From assembly GCF_023159225.1 (NCBI RefSeq), contig NC_063173.1, positions 7,260,352 to 7,324,351 of the forward strand: DNA of 64,000 nt, given 5' to 3'. The notes beneath the pieces were generated by a model. It worked only from the letters and a program-made list of their open reading frames with translations, had not been told where the DNA came from and did no database searches. Positions 54,713 to 64,000 of this stretch are shown in pieces; the stretch's first letter is position 1; each line of letters starts with the position of its first letter. Source of the stretch: Perognathus longimembris pacificus. Lineage: Eukaryota > Chordata > Mammalia > Rodentia > Heteromyidae. The position numbers and the translations under genes are program-made.

Positions 54713-56515
54713 TTTGCCTATGTCTGTGTTCTTCATTTCAAATTGTTATTGTATAATCACCCCCTAAAGAATATAAAAATACATTAAATTATTATCTACA
54801 GGAGAACACAATATGTACTCAGTAAATATTCTTAGATGATTGCAGATGATGAGAGTTGTGGTAGCTAACTCAAGATTAACATAGCTAGTAGAAACAGGAA
54901 GTAGACTGTCAACATGATCTTACTGCTGCATTTACTTGCCTTTCACAACCTACCTACCTTTTCCCGTTGGGCCCTTTGGATTAGAAATCCTTAGAATGCT
55001 ATGCATGTTAGAACTAAAGGGCACCTCACTGGCTATACTTCACTCCCCAAAGGAAAAGACAGGATACTGTGTTACCTTGGTTACCAGCGGGCTATTTGTC
55101 AGCAGTGCAAAGGACACATGTGTTTTGGAGGGTTTGTGACACAGATAAGTGGATTTAGATAAATTTCAGTGCTAATACATTCGCCCAAGAAGGGAAAATT
55201 TCATGAAAAATTCTAAATTCAAAACTCCAGCTTCTTTACCTCCATTTCTACCTCACTTCTGGGTCATTATCACTTCCTATGAGTGATTGTTTTTTCCCAA
55301 GCAACAAAATTATTTAAAATGAAATTTTTTATGAAAAGACTCATACAATTTTCTTCTTTGTATCCCCCAGTATGTCAGACATGGAACCTAAGAATGTTCA
55401 ATTTTTTGAAAAGCTTTGCATTTGGGCCATTTTCCCCTCACAAGTTTTGTTCTTTCTTTTCTCTCTGAATCTTCAGTAATGCCGTGTACCCAGGATTCTA
55501 CCCACCTTAGAGTTGCTGAGGTTGACCTTGAAGGATTCTCTGATAGAAGGAAATTTCTGCAAATTGCTTAGTAACAGTTCTTTATAGGGTGTCACAATGT
55601 ACAAATCCCACTTTCAAAAGAGGTTGTAATACACTATCGAGATGAATTGTGATGCTGGACGGAAAACAGTAATTTTTGATAATGGGACCAGCTCAGCATC
55701 CCATAGAACAATGCCCCATGAGGTAGCTATTAGCAGTAGAGGAGAAAGGCAGTGGAATGAATAGGGTGGTGAGATTTTCTTTCTTATTATTATTAAGCAA
55801 GGAAACTGGAGTGTTCGGGTTCAGTGTGTTGATGAATTAAGTACTAATGCAGAAAGCCATTCACAGAGGCTGTGGCTTGTTGAGTTAGTCCATGTTTTGT
55901 ATTATATTTTTGAGCAAGAAAATGAATTTCAAGGGGACTTTCAAGGGGAAATAAAATATATCTGGTGTCAGCCTTTCATAGGTTCACTGCCTACTAAAAC
56001 AGGCCTGCAGCCAAACAGCGAGGCTAAAAAGCATTGTTTTGGCCTGTTTGGTGTTGGGTTTTCTCTGAGACAGCCTGAAAGATGACCCTAAAGGCATGCT
56101 CCAGGCCTGAAACCTTGTTTCTAAAGCTTCCAGAGAAAATCACAGAGACACCCCAATCCTTAAAACTCAAGAGGACCTCATGAATCTGCTTGGCAATACT
56201 AGAGGAATGTTCTAAGAAGCTCCTCTTTTTCCTTCGACTCCAGAGCCTATCCCAACACCTTCACAGTTGTTGAATCCTAGCCATCATCTCCCCTCCCCTG
56301 TACAGCAGAAAGGAGTTTCTTCCTGAACAGGAACCCGTTGCACTTCCGAGTTGTCCTGTATGCTATGCGTACTACAGTGGTTTCTACACCGGTGTGAATA
56401 CGCTCTCTACACAGCAAACTCCCTTTCTTCTTTCCCCTTCCTCAGTAATCTCATTTTAAAGTACTGGTGAAATGGTAACTCCTCTGTGGAACAACTTAAT
56501 AATCACAACAAAATT
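54713..56515. other. Unique non-coding sequence, long repeat-poor block
   Basis: About 1.8 kb without a recognised element, unusually clean for this window. The 55840-56300 part is GC-richer. No open frame has recognisable features. Confidence 0.4.
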
Positions 56516-56560
56516 CTCCCTCTCTCTCTCTCTCTCTCACTCTCTGCTCTCTCTCTCGGT
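56516..56560 (+). repeat. (TC)n tract
   Basis: 'ctccctctctctctctctct' with a 'ctctgctctctctctc' continuation. Ordinary microsatellite. Confidence 0.85.
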
Positions 56561-56884
56561 TGTATTAGAAAGTGGGAGATCTGGCTTGAGATTGAATGTT
56601 TCAAGTACTAAATTGTAACTGTCACTGAAAAAAAAAAGGGGGGGACATTTTAATTACTGAATGAAGGCCAGCATTTTGATTATAAAGGCTCAAAAATCTT
56701 ATGCTCACTAGAATGGTCCCCTAAAACAAAGAATAAGGACAGATCGGGAAAATCTTCCTTTGTTGATTTGATGATGTAACTGGAGCATACGGATATGAGG
56801 GCACTTCCCAATGTCTAAACCATGGGAGCCACTGAACCAGGAGCCTGCCTGCGTAACCAATGTTCACAACATTCTAGATTTTTT

Positions 56885-57121
56885 TCTTTGTTTTGTGCCA
56901 GTACTGAGGCTTGAACTCAGGACCTTGGGCCCTCATTTGACTTTACTGACTCAAGTCTGGTGCTCTACCACTTGAGCCACTCCTCTGTTTCTGGTCTTTT
57001 GATAGTTAATTAGAGATAGAGTCTCAAAAACATTCGTGGCTGGTTTTGAACCACAATCCTCAGATCTCAACCTACTGAGTAGCTTCTGGGGTTACAGGCT
57101 TGAACCACCAGCATCTGGTTG
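56885..57121 (-). mobile_element. B1-Geo chimeric SINE
   Basis: Reversed copy: 'gaggcttgaactcaggacct', 'ggtgctctaccacttgagcc', 'gatagttaattagagataga', 'cctcagatctcaacctactg', with the 7SL head end 'caccagcatctgg'. Confidence 0.82.
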
Positions 57122-57224
57122 CCTCCAGGGTTATCTTTTCCCTATTAATGTCTTCTTATCTCAGGGTAAGTAAACACCCATCTCAGTGTTAACAGCAGTG
57201 TATTGTTTTAGCTGCTTTTTGTCC

Positions 57225-57590
57225 TGTATAGATACAATGCCCAAGTTGATGGAAACTTGAGTGACTTCGAGTGGCAAAATAAAATTCTCCTATATAATTT
57301 TTGTCCATTTGCTAAGATAAATTTCTCTGATAAGTTCCTAGAAGTGGAATTACAGTGTCAAAGAGTATATGCTTTTTGAAAAGTGATGGGTAAGATAAAA
57401 AAAAAAAAAAAAAAAAAAACAACCTTCCAAAGAGCTTGTATTTGCATGGAAGTAAACTGTATCTTGCCTGAACTTCCTGTAACACTTCGTGGCCTTGCTC
57501 ATTCTCAGTGTTTCAGTGTTCACGAACCCATTACTTTCACTGTCATCTTACATTTGGGAATCCCCAGGACTCAATGCTTTTGCTTTGATA
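57225..57590 (-). mobile_element. Ancient L1 fragment with a poly-A run
   Basis: 'tttttgtccatttgctaaga', 'taagttcctagaagtggaat' and 'acagtgtcaaagagtatatg' are reversed old L1 ORF2-end landmarks. A run of about 22 A (57398-57419) interrupts it before 'aaccttccaaagagcttgta'. Confidence 0.5.
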
Positions 57591-58480
57591 TACTAGTTTT
57601 CTCAGTCAACTCTAGCATGATTATGTTTCTGATTATAATTTTTTATGCTAATGTCCAGACCAATAAATCTAGTCTATACCTATCTTTTTGACTTTGGATT
57701 ATCCTAACCCATAGCTTAAAAAATAATAATCTTCCCTTACATACTCCACAGATAGTTTGGATTTCAAGCACCAAAAGCTGGCTCCTCACCTTTAAACCTG
57801 TTCCACCTGTAAAGATTGATTGTCATGATGATTCAACTAATCTCCTAAGACAGAAGTCTGTGCAATATTCTGGATTTCTTCCTTTAGCTCTCACATCAAA
57901 TCAATACTGAATACTAGGTCTATCTTTCAAATAATTCTTATACATATCTCATTCCTCTGTGATTACCTCTTTTTAGCCTACTAAAAAAGTTAAAAGAAAA
58001 AACCATATACATTCAAAAAATGACTGATTTTGTGTTCATATTACACCAATGACTAATTTTGAAAATGTGGCATATTAATAATATTTACTCTTTCTGAAAA
58101 ATGGAACAATTCTTCATTGACTTCAAATTCCATATGACAATTGCTGAAGGTTTATAATCTTCATAATTTTATGGTCATATTTTTCTAAACTTTTCTTGTC
58201 TTTTGCTTGTCTTACTTTGAAAATGCTATTGCTACATTAATTTAGTGTCTGTTTGACTAACTACAAAGATGTGATAATCTTTCATCTTAAATTTACCAAA
58301 CTGCTCAACAATTTTACTTAGCTGTTACTGGAATTAAAATACATACTCACCTATATACATATACACACATATATATTAATAGATACATTATAACTAATAC
58401 ATATGAGTAATATATTTTAATTGCATTCATACATAAACTAGTTATACAAGTTCTTATGACTCCAAGTGAGCAAATCATTT
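57591..58480. other. Non-coding AT-rich sequence
   Basis: No confidently named repeat. 57700-57960 has some likeness to an old interspersed repeat I cannot name. An 'acacacatatatattaatag' type AT/CA region lies near 58360-58385. Confidence 0.35.
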
Positions 58481-58549
58481 TAAAGGGCTTGGGGCTGAAG
58501 TGACTCAGAACAGTTTTTGTTTTCATGGCACCTGCCTGTATTAAGCAGC

Positions 58550-58910
58550 AAGGTTACTGATAACTGAAATGTCCCCTTCAGGCTTATGCATTGAAGGACT
58601 GATTTCCAGATGCTAAGTGAATGCTGGAGGCCTGAGTCGGGGGTCCTCTCTGGAGAAAGCAGAGCACTAGGAGTGTGTCTCTGAAGGTAATACCAAACCT
58701 GGTAGCTCTGCCCCACTTCCTTTCTGTCTACTGTGATTCCCATATTCCCACCACCAGGATGCTCTGCCTTGTTTTGGGCCCAGACCAATGGATCCAACTG
58801 ACTTTGAACGGGAGTCTCTGAAACTGTGAGCCAAAGTAAATCTCTCTTTTCTTACGTTGTTTGTGCCAAGTACTTTATCACAGTGGTGAGAAAGTTAAGT
58901 AACACACACC
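58550..58910 (+). mobile_element. MaLR-type LTR relic
   Basis: 'ctgaaatgtccccttcaggc' near the start and 'aaactgtgagccaaagtaaa', 'caagtactttatcacagtgg', 'gagaaagttaagtaacacac' at the end match the MaLR/MT-type LTR layout. Its 3' end is better preserved than in the copy at 1715-2045. No internal retroviral genes nearby. Confidence 0.65.
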
Positions 58911-59384
58911 TCTTATGCAAGTCACTAACGTCCCTTTGCCATTGGAAAATTCCCCACTGCCTTATCAGTGACAATTGTCATCATACCTACATAAGCAGCC
59001 ATATGCCACCGTCTCTCTTCCAACACCAGCACGTCCTTCTGAGCCCAGACTTTGCCACCCCTGATCATCTCAAGCAATGAGGAATTCACTATGGGACAGA
59101 CAAGTAACCTTGCTCCAGCATGACTTTGGAGTCTACAGTTTTATTTGCCCCATGACACATCACTCTTTCTAAAATCCCTGAGTGGTGTTCTGGATCTGGG
59201 CTTACCTGAACATCCCAACATCAAGGGTGTCCTCTGAGGCCCCACCCCTAATAGAATTAAACAGACAGCACATGGCAACAAGGAAGGTAAAGGTTTTCTA
59301 ATAGGAAGCTGAATTTCCTTGGCAGAAGTGCCAAGAAAACCAGCAAAACCAAATACAACGCACCAAGCTTAAGTCCTAGTAGCA
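58911..59384. other. Unique non-coding sequence
   Basis: No repeat recognised. Confidence 0.4.
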
Positions 59385-59515
59385 TAATTTCACTTAAACC
59401 TTTTGCCATCCTACAAGATAAGTGTTATCATTCCCATTTTGCAGATGAGAAAATTGAAGCGCTGAAGATTAAGTGACTCATTCAGTGTCACAGTTTTCAA
59501 GTGAAAGAAACTTGA
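59385..59515 (-). mobile_element. MIR SINE, reversed
   Basis: 'gccatcctacaagataagtg', 'cccattttgcagatgagaaa' and 'gattaagtgactcattcagt' are the reversed MIR core. Confidence 0.6.
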
Positions 59516-60017
59516 TGCAAGTGCAGCAGACTAAATCAAGCGTCAGTGTGCTTCATGAGATAGACAAAACTGGTGAGTTACAATGTGGCACTTTTAATTT
59601 TCATGGAGGAAAGCTAATACCATTCCAGATCTCAGCCATGGTAGATGAAACCCAGAGCAGCTCCAGTTCAAACTGAAGAATTTACCTTATATGAAACTAA
59701 AATAAGATGTTGTAATTTCTACCCAGTACTTTCTTGTACCTGTGAACAAAGATAAAGTCTTACAAACACAGGTACTTAAAGCCATACAGTAATCAGCCCC
59801 CACTTTTCTTAAAAGAACTTAACTAATGACTCCTCGATTTCCTAAACATCTGGTCTCCTTTAGGTAAACTTCCTTATACTGTCTCTTACATGACCTCGCT
59901 GCCCACACCCAGGGAAGTTCCTGTGGAGAGGTGTTCCTCTTGCAGTATGGTGCCTGCCACAGGGTATTAGGTATTAAAAAGATATTACCTGGGCCTCTCA
60001 GTTACAACTCTGCCAAC
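59516..60017. other. Unique non-coding sequence
   Basis: No repeat recognised. A 127-codon plus frame (59931-60314) starts here but runs through the B1 element that follows. Confidence 0.4.
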
Positions 60018-60142
60018 AATGTTTTTGAGACGAAGTTTTTCTGTGTAAACCAGGCTACCTTTGTACTACTGGGCTCAAGTAATCTTCCTGCCTCATGTTT
60101 TCAAGTGGTGGAATTACAGTCATACATCACCATGCCAGACTT
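60018..60142 (-). mobile_element. B1 (7SL-derived) monomer
   Basis: 'gacgaagtttttctgtgtaa', 'accaggctacctttgtacta' and 'aattacagtcatacatcacc' read as a reversed classic B1/proto-B1 without the Geo half. It keeps the 'ttctgtgta' element typical of B1 and missing from the B1-Geo copies here. Confidence 0.65.
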
Positions 60143-60860
60143 CCACAAGGATGTGATTAGGTATTCCCCTACTATGGAGCTTCACGGACCATGTGTCCAC
60201 CTACATCTCATGTTTCCTCTATTGCTCCTTCCAGTGTCTGGTATTGTCTTGGCTGCTGGATGTAGTAACAGGGTGGAGTACAGGGAGGAAGAGGACAGAA
60301 GCCTTAAAAGCTGATTGCCTGATGGAGTTTCTTAGAAAAGGCATTCTTGTGGTAACCCTATCGCTACAGAAATCTGAGACTTTCCAACAGACAAGATCTT
60401 CAGCACTGGATTCCTCGCATCCTTGTAGTGAAGACTCTAACTCAGTGTTTCATTCATAGAACATAATGTGCAGAACCCCGGATAGTTCTTAGTAGGATAA
60501 AAGCTGAAGTCAGGTAAAGTGAAAAGCACATTACGCAACATCTCTAAGCCAGAAAGGGAACCCGAGGGCCTTCTCTCTGGAAGACTCCAGCTTCTCCTCT
60601 ACTGCTCTCACTCACAGCTCACCCGTAGAACTTCTTCTCCACCAAAGCCCTACATGGGAAGTTTTCTGGGGCCTTCTCCTCATCCCACCTCATGCTGAAT
60701 CTCAAACACTATCCAATTTATCCCGTTCGCCTCAGTTATGATGAACTCTGTGAGGTCAGCAACTGTGGGTTGTTTTTTATTTATAGTTCTACAGTCTCAA
60801 AAGCATGATTGAGTATTTATAAATACTTGTTTTCTTAGAAAATTAAGAAGAATTCTTTAA
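60143..60860. other. Unique non-coding sequence
   Basis: No repeat recognised. Confidence 0.4.
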
Positions 60861-60861
60861 G

Positions 60862-61020
60862 ACTGTACAACCCATGGGGGCGGGGGGGGAGAGTGAAAGG
60901 GGACGGAGGGGGGTCAGAGAAAATGAGGAAGGAGATAACAAGTTGGATAAGAAATGTACTCACTGCCTTACACATGAAACTGTAACCCCTCTGTACATCA
61001 CTTTGACAATAAAGAAAAAA
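60862..61020 (+). mobile_element. 5'-truncated L1 3' end with intact terminus
   Basis: G-rich 3' UTR ('cccatgggggcgggggggg'), 'ggagataacaagttggataa', 'gaaactgtaacccctctgta', 'catcactttgacaataaaga' and A-tail. This shows the complete family 3' end and is the reference for the other L1 ends here. Confidence 0.88.
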
Positions 61021-61064
61021 ATTCCCCCCCAAAAAAGAATTTCACTTGTGAGGTGAGGAACCTT

Positions 61065-61190
61065 CACCACCAAGTCACTTAACCTGTTTAGTCCACAGCT
61101 ATCCTAGTTTACTGATAAGAGCATCTGCCTCACAGAGTCATCAGGAGGATAGAATCATATGATGAACATAACAGAAGAAATCTGGTCAAC
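61065..61190 (+). mobile_element. MIR SINE fragment
   Basis: 'ccaagtcacttaacctgttt' and 'tcacagagtcatcaggagga' fit the MIR core. Confidence 0.42.
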
Positions 61191-63317
61191 ACCCATATTT
61201 CATAAGCCCTACCGATTGTATCATTTCATTCCTGAAGTGGATGTTTTGAACTGTCATATATTTGTTTGTTTCCCTCTCTGGCTGCCTGATAAATTCAGAG
61301 TCGGAGCCTAAACCTCTCATTTGTACTTGGCACAAAAAAAAATGTTTGTTGGGCCCAAAACAATCTCACCTCAACCCTTCATTTCATCCTGTTACTTTTA
61401 TTGACAGCCTTGAGATTCTTATAAGCCTCCAGCTCCAGCAGGCTTCCGAATTCTTTTCCTCTCCAATGTCTGTCATCAACAGACCACCTGTCTCCTTCCT
61501 GACTATAGCTTGGGAAAAGCCCAAAGTTTGCCCTATTCTGATTACTCATTTTGGCAAGAACATTTCTGAATAGCTGTGCTATTCAATTGAAATTCTTTTT
61601 GTGCTGTGTAGACAAAGAATCTATAATTTTCTTTCCCACACCAACATCCAAAGATTAAAATGCTGGCTAGTCATTTATTTGTGCTATAAGAAAAGCTGTG
61701 ATCTACTCTGTGAATTAAACCCATTATTGCTAGGTTTACAGGACAACTTTACCCATTCTGCTCCCTCCAAACTCAACTCTTTTTATCCAATATCTTACAA
61801 AAGTAGAAACATAAGCAAAATATTGACTTATGATCCAGAAGTATTAGTTTATACAAAATTTCAGGAGGATAAAAGCATGTTTTGATTCAACACAGTTTAA
61901 GTGTCAAGCACTTAGGTTCTAAATGGGAGGAGACAATCAAATAGCACTAATAATCTTCAATATCATTTGAGACAAGTCTTGATATGTTCTGTTTTCTGAG
62001 TGCTTTACTAGGGAACAGAGCCAAGAATAAAAGTTTGTAGACCACTGTGCTACTTCCTAACCATAAACAACATATCATAGGGAAGACTATTTGGAGGAAA
62101 GAACACAGATTGGAGAAACGAAGGTATCCAGAGCCAGCATCAGGCTTCCATCCCAGAAGATCTGGTGTGACTCTTGGTTTTGCCATGTCACCCTGTAACC
62201 TTGAGAAAGCCATAATCTCTTCAAAGCATTTTAATCTGAACTATAAAATTATGACAAAATGGACTTTGTTTTCTTTAGAGCTGCTGCATACGTGAATATC
62301 CTTCTAAATGTCATAAAACTATGCAAATGTTACTACTCACTTCTGTCAGGGGGCCTTTTCATCCACCCATGCAGATACCTTATTTGCCAGTGCTCGAATC
62401 TTATGGATGGCACTCTGCCAGCTCATTTCCATTGAGGAAAACAATCAACATTCCAGTAGAATATTGATCTGAGCCTCAGAGTAGAAAGCAAGACTAATTT
62501 ATTCATGACTTAGTAACAGGCAAAGAAAAGACTTGTTACCTTAGGCCAATTTACACCATGTACAAGAAAGGCCAGGGGACTACCAGTCAGTGTAAACCAC
62601 AGAACTCACCCTGATATACAACGTCTGCATAGGAGGAAACAATCTTTGACAAAGAATACCATAATTCCATATGGTATGCATTGATGGGTTGCAATCATGA
62701 TGCATTCAGTGCCAATGCATCCAACAAAACTTCTCCATGTGTACAACTGGTCTAATCTTCCTAAAGCACTTGGAAATATAGCCAACCTCTGTTCAGTTCT
62801 CTTCCAAAGCATCTATTCAACCAATTTAAACCAGGAGTGGAACAAAAATCACCATATAGCCAAATAGGGCTGCTTGCTCAAAATACCAAGTAGTATATTT
62901 TAAAAATGCAAATTGGCAAAGTAATACAAAATACTGAAACTTCGGGGAAATAGAAAAGTTTTATAATACTAAGAGGATAGCTAAGGGTAGGAAAGGGAAA
63001 TGGAGTGTAACAGAGGAAGCAGAAGGAGCTTGGACTAGTTGTCAGAGACAAAGAATCCTGTTCCCATGATTAGGGTCATGAAATGTCTCTGGATTTGAAT
63101 GTATCCCCTTTGTTAATTTGTAAAGCAGTTTAGTTGAATTCTAAAGTATAATGGAAATAGCAAGAACTGGACTCAAATCAAGATAACCTCAGAGGAGGTG
63201 CGAATCAGTAAATTATTAGGCCCTTGGTATCTTCAAATTTTAAGTTGACATAAATTATTGCAAGAGTTGTCTATTTAGTGTGGCACAATCAGGCCTTGCC
63301 AGTGGTTTTGTTGAAAA
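61191..63317. other. Mostly unique non-coding sequence
   Basis: No confidently named repeat. 62100-62270 ('ccctgtaaccttgagaaagc') has a weak MIR-like order. Frames of 82-103 codons at 61262-61573, 61601-61885 and 61947-62295 have no recognised domains. Confidence 0.38.
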
Positions 63318-63500
63318 TAATTTACATTTATTGAGCACTAACTCTATGCAAGCTTTTGTCTTTATCTCTATTCTTAGTAAATATCCTGAAAAAAGTACAA
63401 TATTGTTTTCATTTTATAGATACCAAAGCTGAGAGCCAGGGAAAATGAGAATCTTTATAGGCACAAACAATTAGACAAAGATATTAAAATCCTACCACGA
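63318..63500 (-). mobile_element. MIR SINE, reversed
   Basis: 'ttgagcactaactctatgca', 'ttttcattttatagatacca' and 'gagagccagggaaaatgaga' follow the reversed MIR order. Confidence 0.5.
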
Positions 63501-63739
63501 CTGACTTCAGTGTAGTAATCCCTCTCTCAGTGTGATCACAGTCATCTCATCATCAACATATCATCATCAACAGCAACAAAAATAACCCATTTTAACCTAA
63601 AGGCAAAGCAATTAACAGGAGGGTGGGTTAGAGATGTCAGTTTACTGAGATCAACTTTAAAATGTATGTAATAAGCAATGGCTTTGACGAATTGCTAGAC
63701 AAAAAAATACTGTACAGGACCATAGAGAAGATCAAAAGT

Positions 63740-64000
63740 TGGCACTGGCCATTTGAAAAGAAATCGAAAGCCTTGGAAAAAAATCATACTAAATGAAGTG
63801 AGCCAGCCCCAAAGAAACATAGACTCTATAGTTTCCCTCATTGCTAATAATTAGTAAATCTCTAGGATAATCCTAACAGATGATCACAATAACTCAGTAA
63901 TTCTGTACATATGATCACATAAGATGATGCTAAGTGAAATGAACTCCAAATTACAGAAATAACTGTTTCATCACTGTTGTTATTATTTTCAACATACTAT
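63740..64000 (+). mobile_element. L1 3' part, cut by the window edge
   Basis: 'actaaatgaagtgagccagc', 'ccaaagaaacatagactcta' and 'gctaagtgaaatgaactcca' match 51300-51470 of the better L1. It is 5'-truncated near 63740 and its 3' UTR continues past position 64000. Confidence 0.85.

Noticed and set aside
59931..60314. 127-codon plus-strand frame
   Set aside because: Its middle is translated from a reversed B1 SINE (60018-60142), and no known domain is seen on either side.
1..64000. A new defence-type, CRISPR-like or operon-like system
   Set aside because: I searched both strands for clustered genes, regularly spaced direct repeats and known catalytic motifs. The only regularly recurring units are SINEs, scattered at irregular distances in both orientations. 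Nothing supports a gene system.

Overview
This window looks like nuclear DNA of a rodent, most likely from the superfamily Geomyoidea (kangaroo rats, pocket mice, pocket gophers). It is AT-rich and CpG-poor. It carries about thirteen copies of a two-part SINE: a tRNA-Ala/ID-like left half ('gctggggatatggcctag', 'ggttcgattccccagcacc') joined to a right half ('gtggctcaagtggcagagtg', 'ccaaggcccaggactggc'). From memory this matches IDL-Geo, a SINE described from kangaroo rat and restricted to Geomyoidea. Young L1 pieces share one 3' end ('gaaactgtaaccyctctgta'), and about twenty copies or fragments of a second SINE combine a B1/7SL-like left half with the same Geo right half. The species is inference; the repeats are seen directly.

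I find no protein-coding gene and no functional RNA gene. Open reading frames longer than about 60 codons fall in SINEs, L1 relics or simple repeats, or are isolated frames with no recognisable protein. The window is best read as intergenic sequence or the interior of a very long intron. There is no CpG island, CRISPR array, operon or defence-type system.

Layout. 1-6 kb: a young SINE with a perfect target-site duplication (TSD), a MaLR-type LTR relic, old MIR/L2 pieces. 6.9-9.75 kb: a 5'-inverted L1 and then an L1 reverse-transcriptase relic with internal deletions. 10-15 kb: nested and tandem SINEs. 16.7-18 kb: an ancient L1 followed by a younger L1 3' end. 20.5-24.3 kb: SINEs with clear TSDs. 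24.4-26.2 kb: a cluster of L1 3' ends in both orientations. 28-33 kb: SINEs, a G-quadruplex-type tract and an L1 3' part. 34-40 kb: mostly unique sequence with splice-site-like motifs near 34.4, 38.6-38.9 and 39.5 kb and a 66-bp in-frame tandem duplication near 38.1 kb. 41.6-42.8 kb: an ancient L1. 44-46 kb: a 5'-inverted L1 carrying two nested SINEs, then a long GAAA microsatellite. 49.6-51.8 kb: the best-preserved L1 copy, 5'-inverted with a perfect 15-bp TSD. 52-64 kb: unique sequence, a few SINEs, another MaLR LTR relic, and an L1 running off the right edge.

The most notable points are structural: several twin-priming-type L1 inversions, a tandem SINE pair sharing one outer TSD, the exchange of one right-hand module between two SINE families (with older copies suggesting that module is tRNA-derived), and weak evidence for an unannotated spliced transcript around 34-40 kb. 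Repeat edges are by eye and may be off by 10-30 bases, more for ancient elements. Strand for repeats is the orientation of the element (A-tail at its 3' end).
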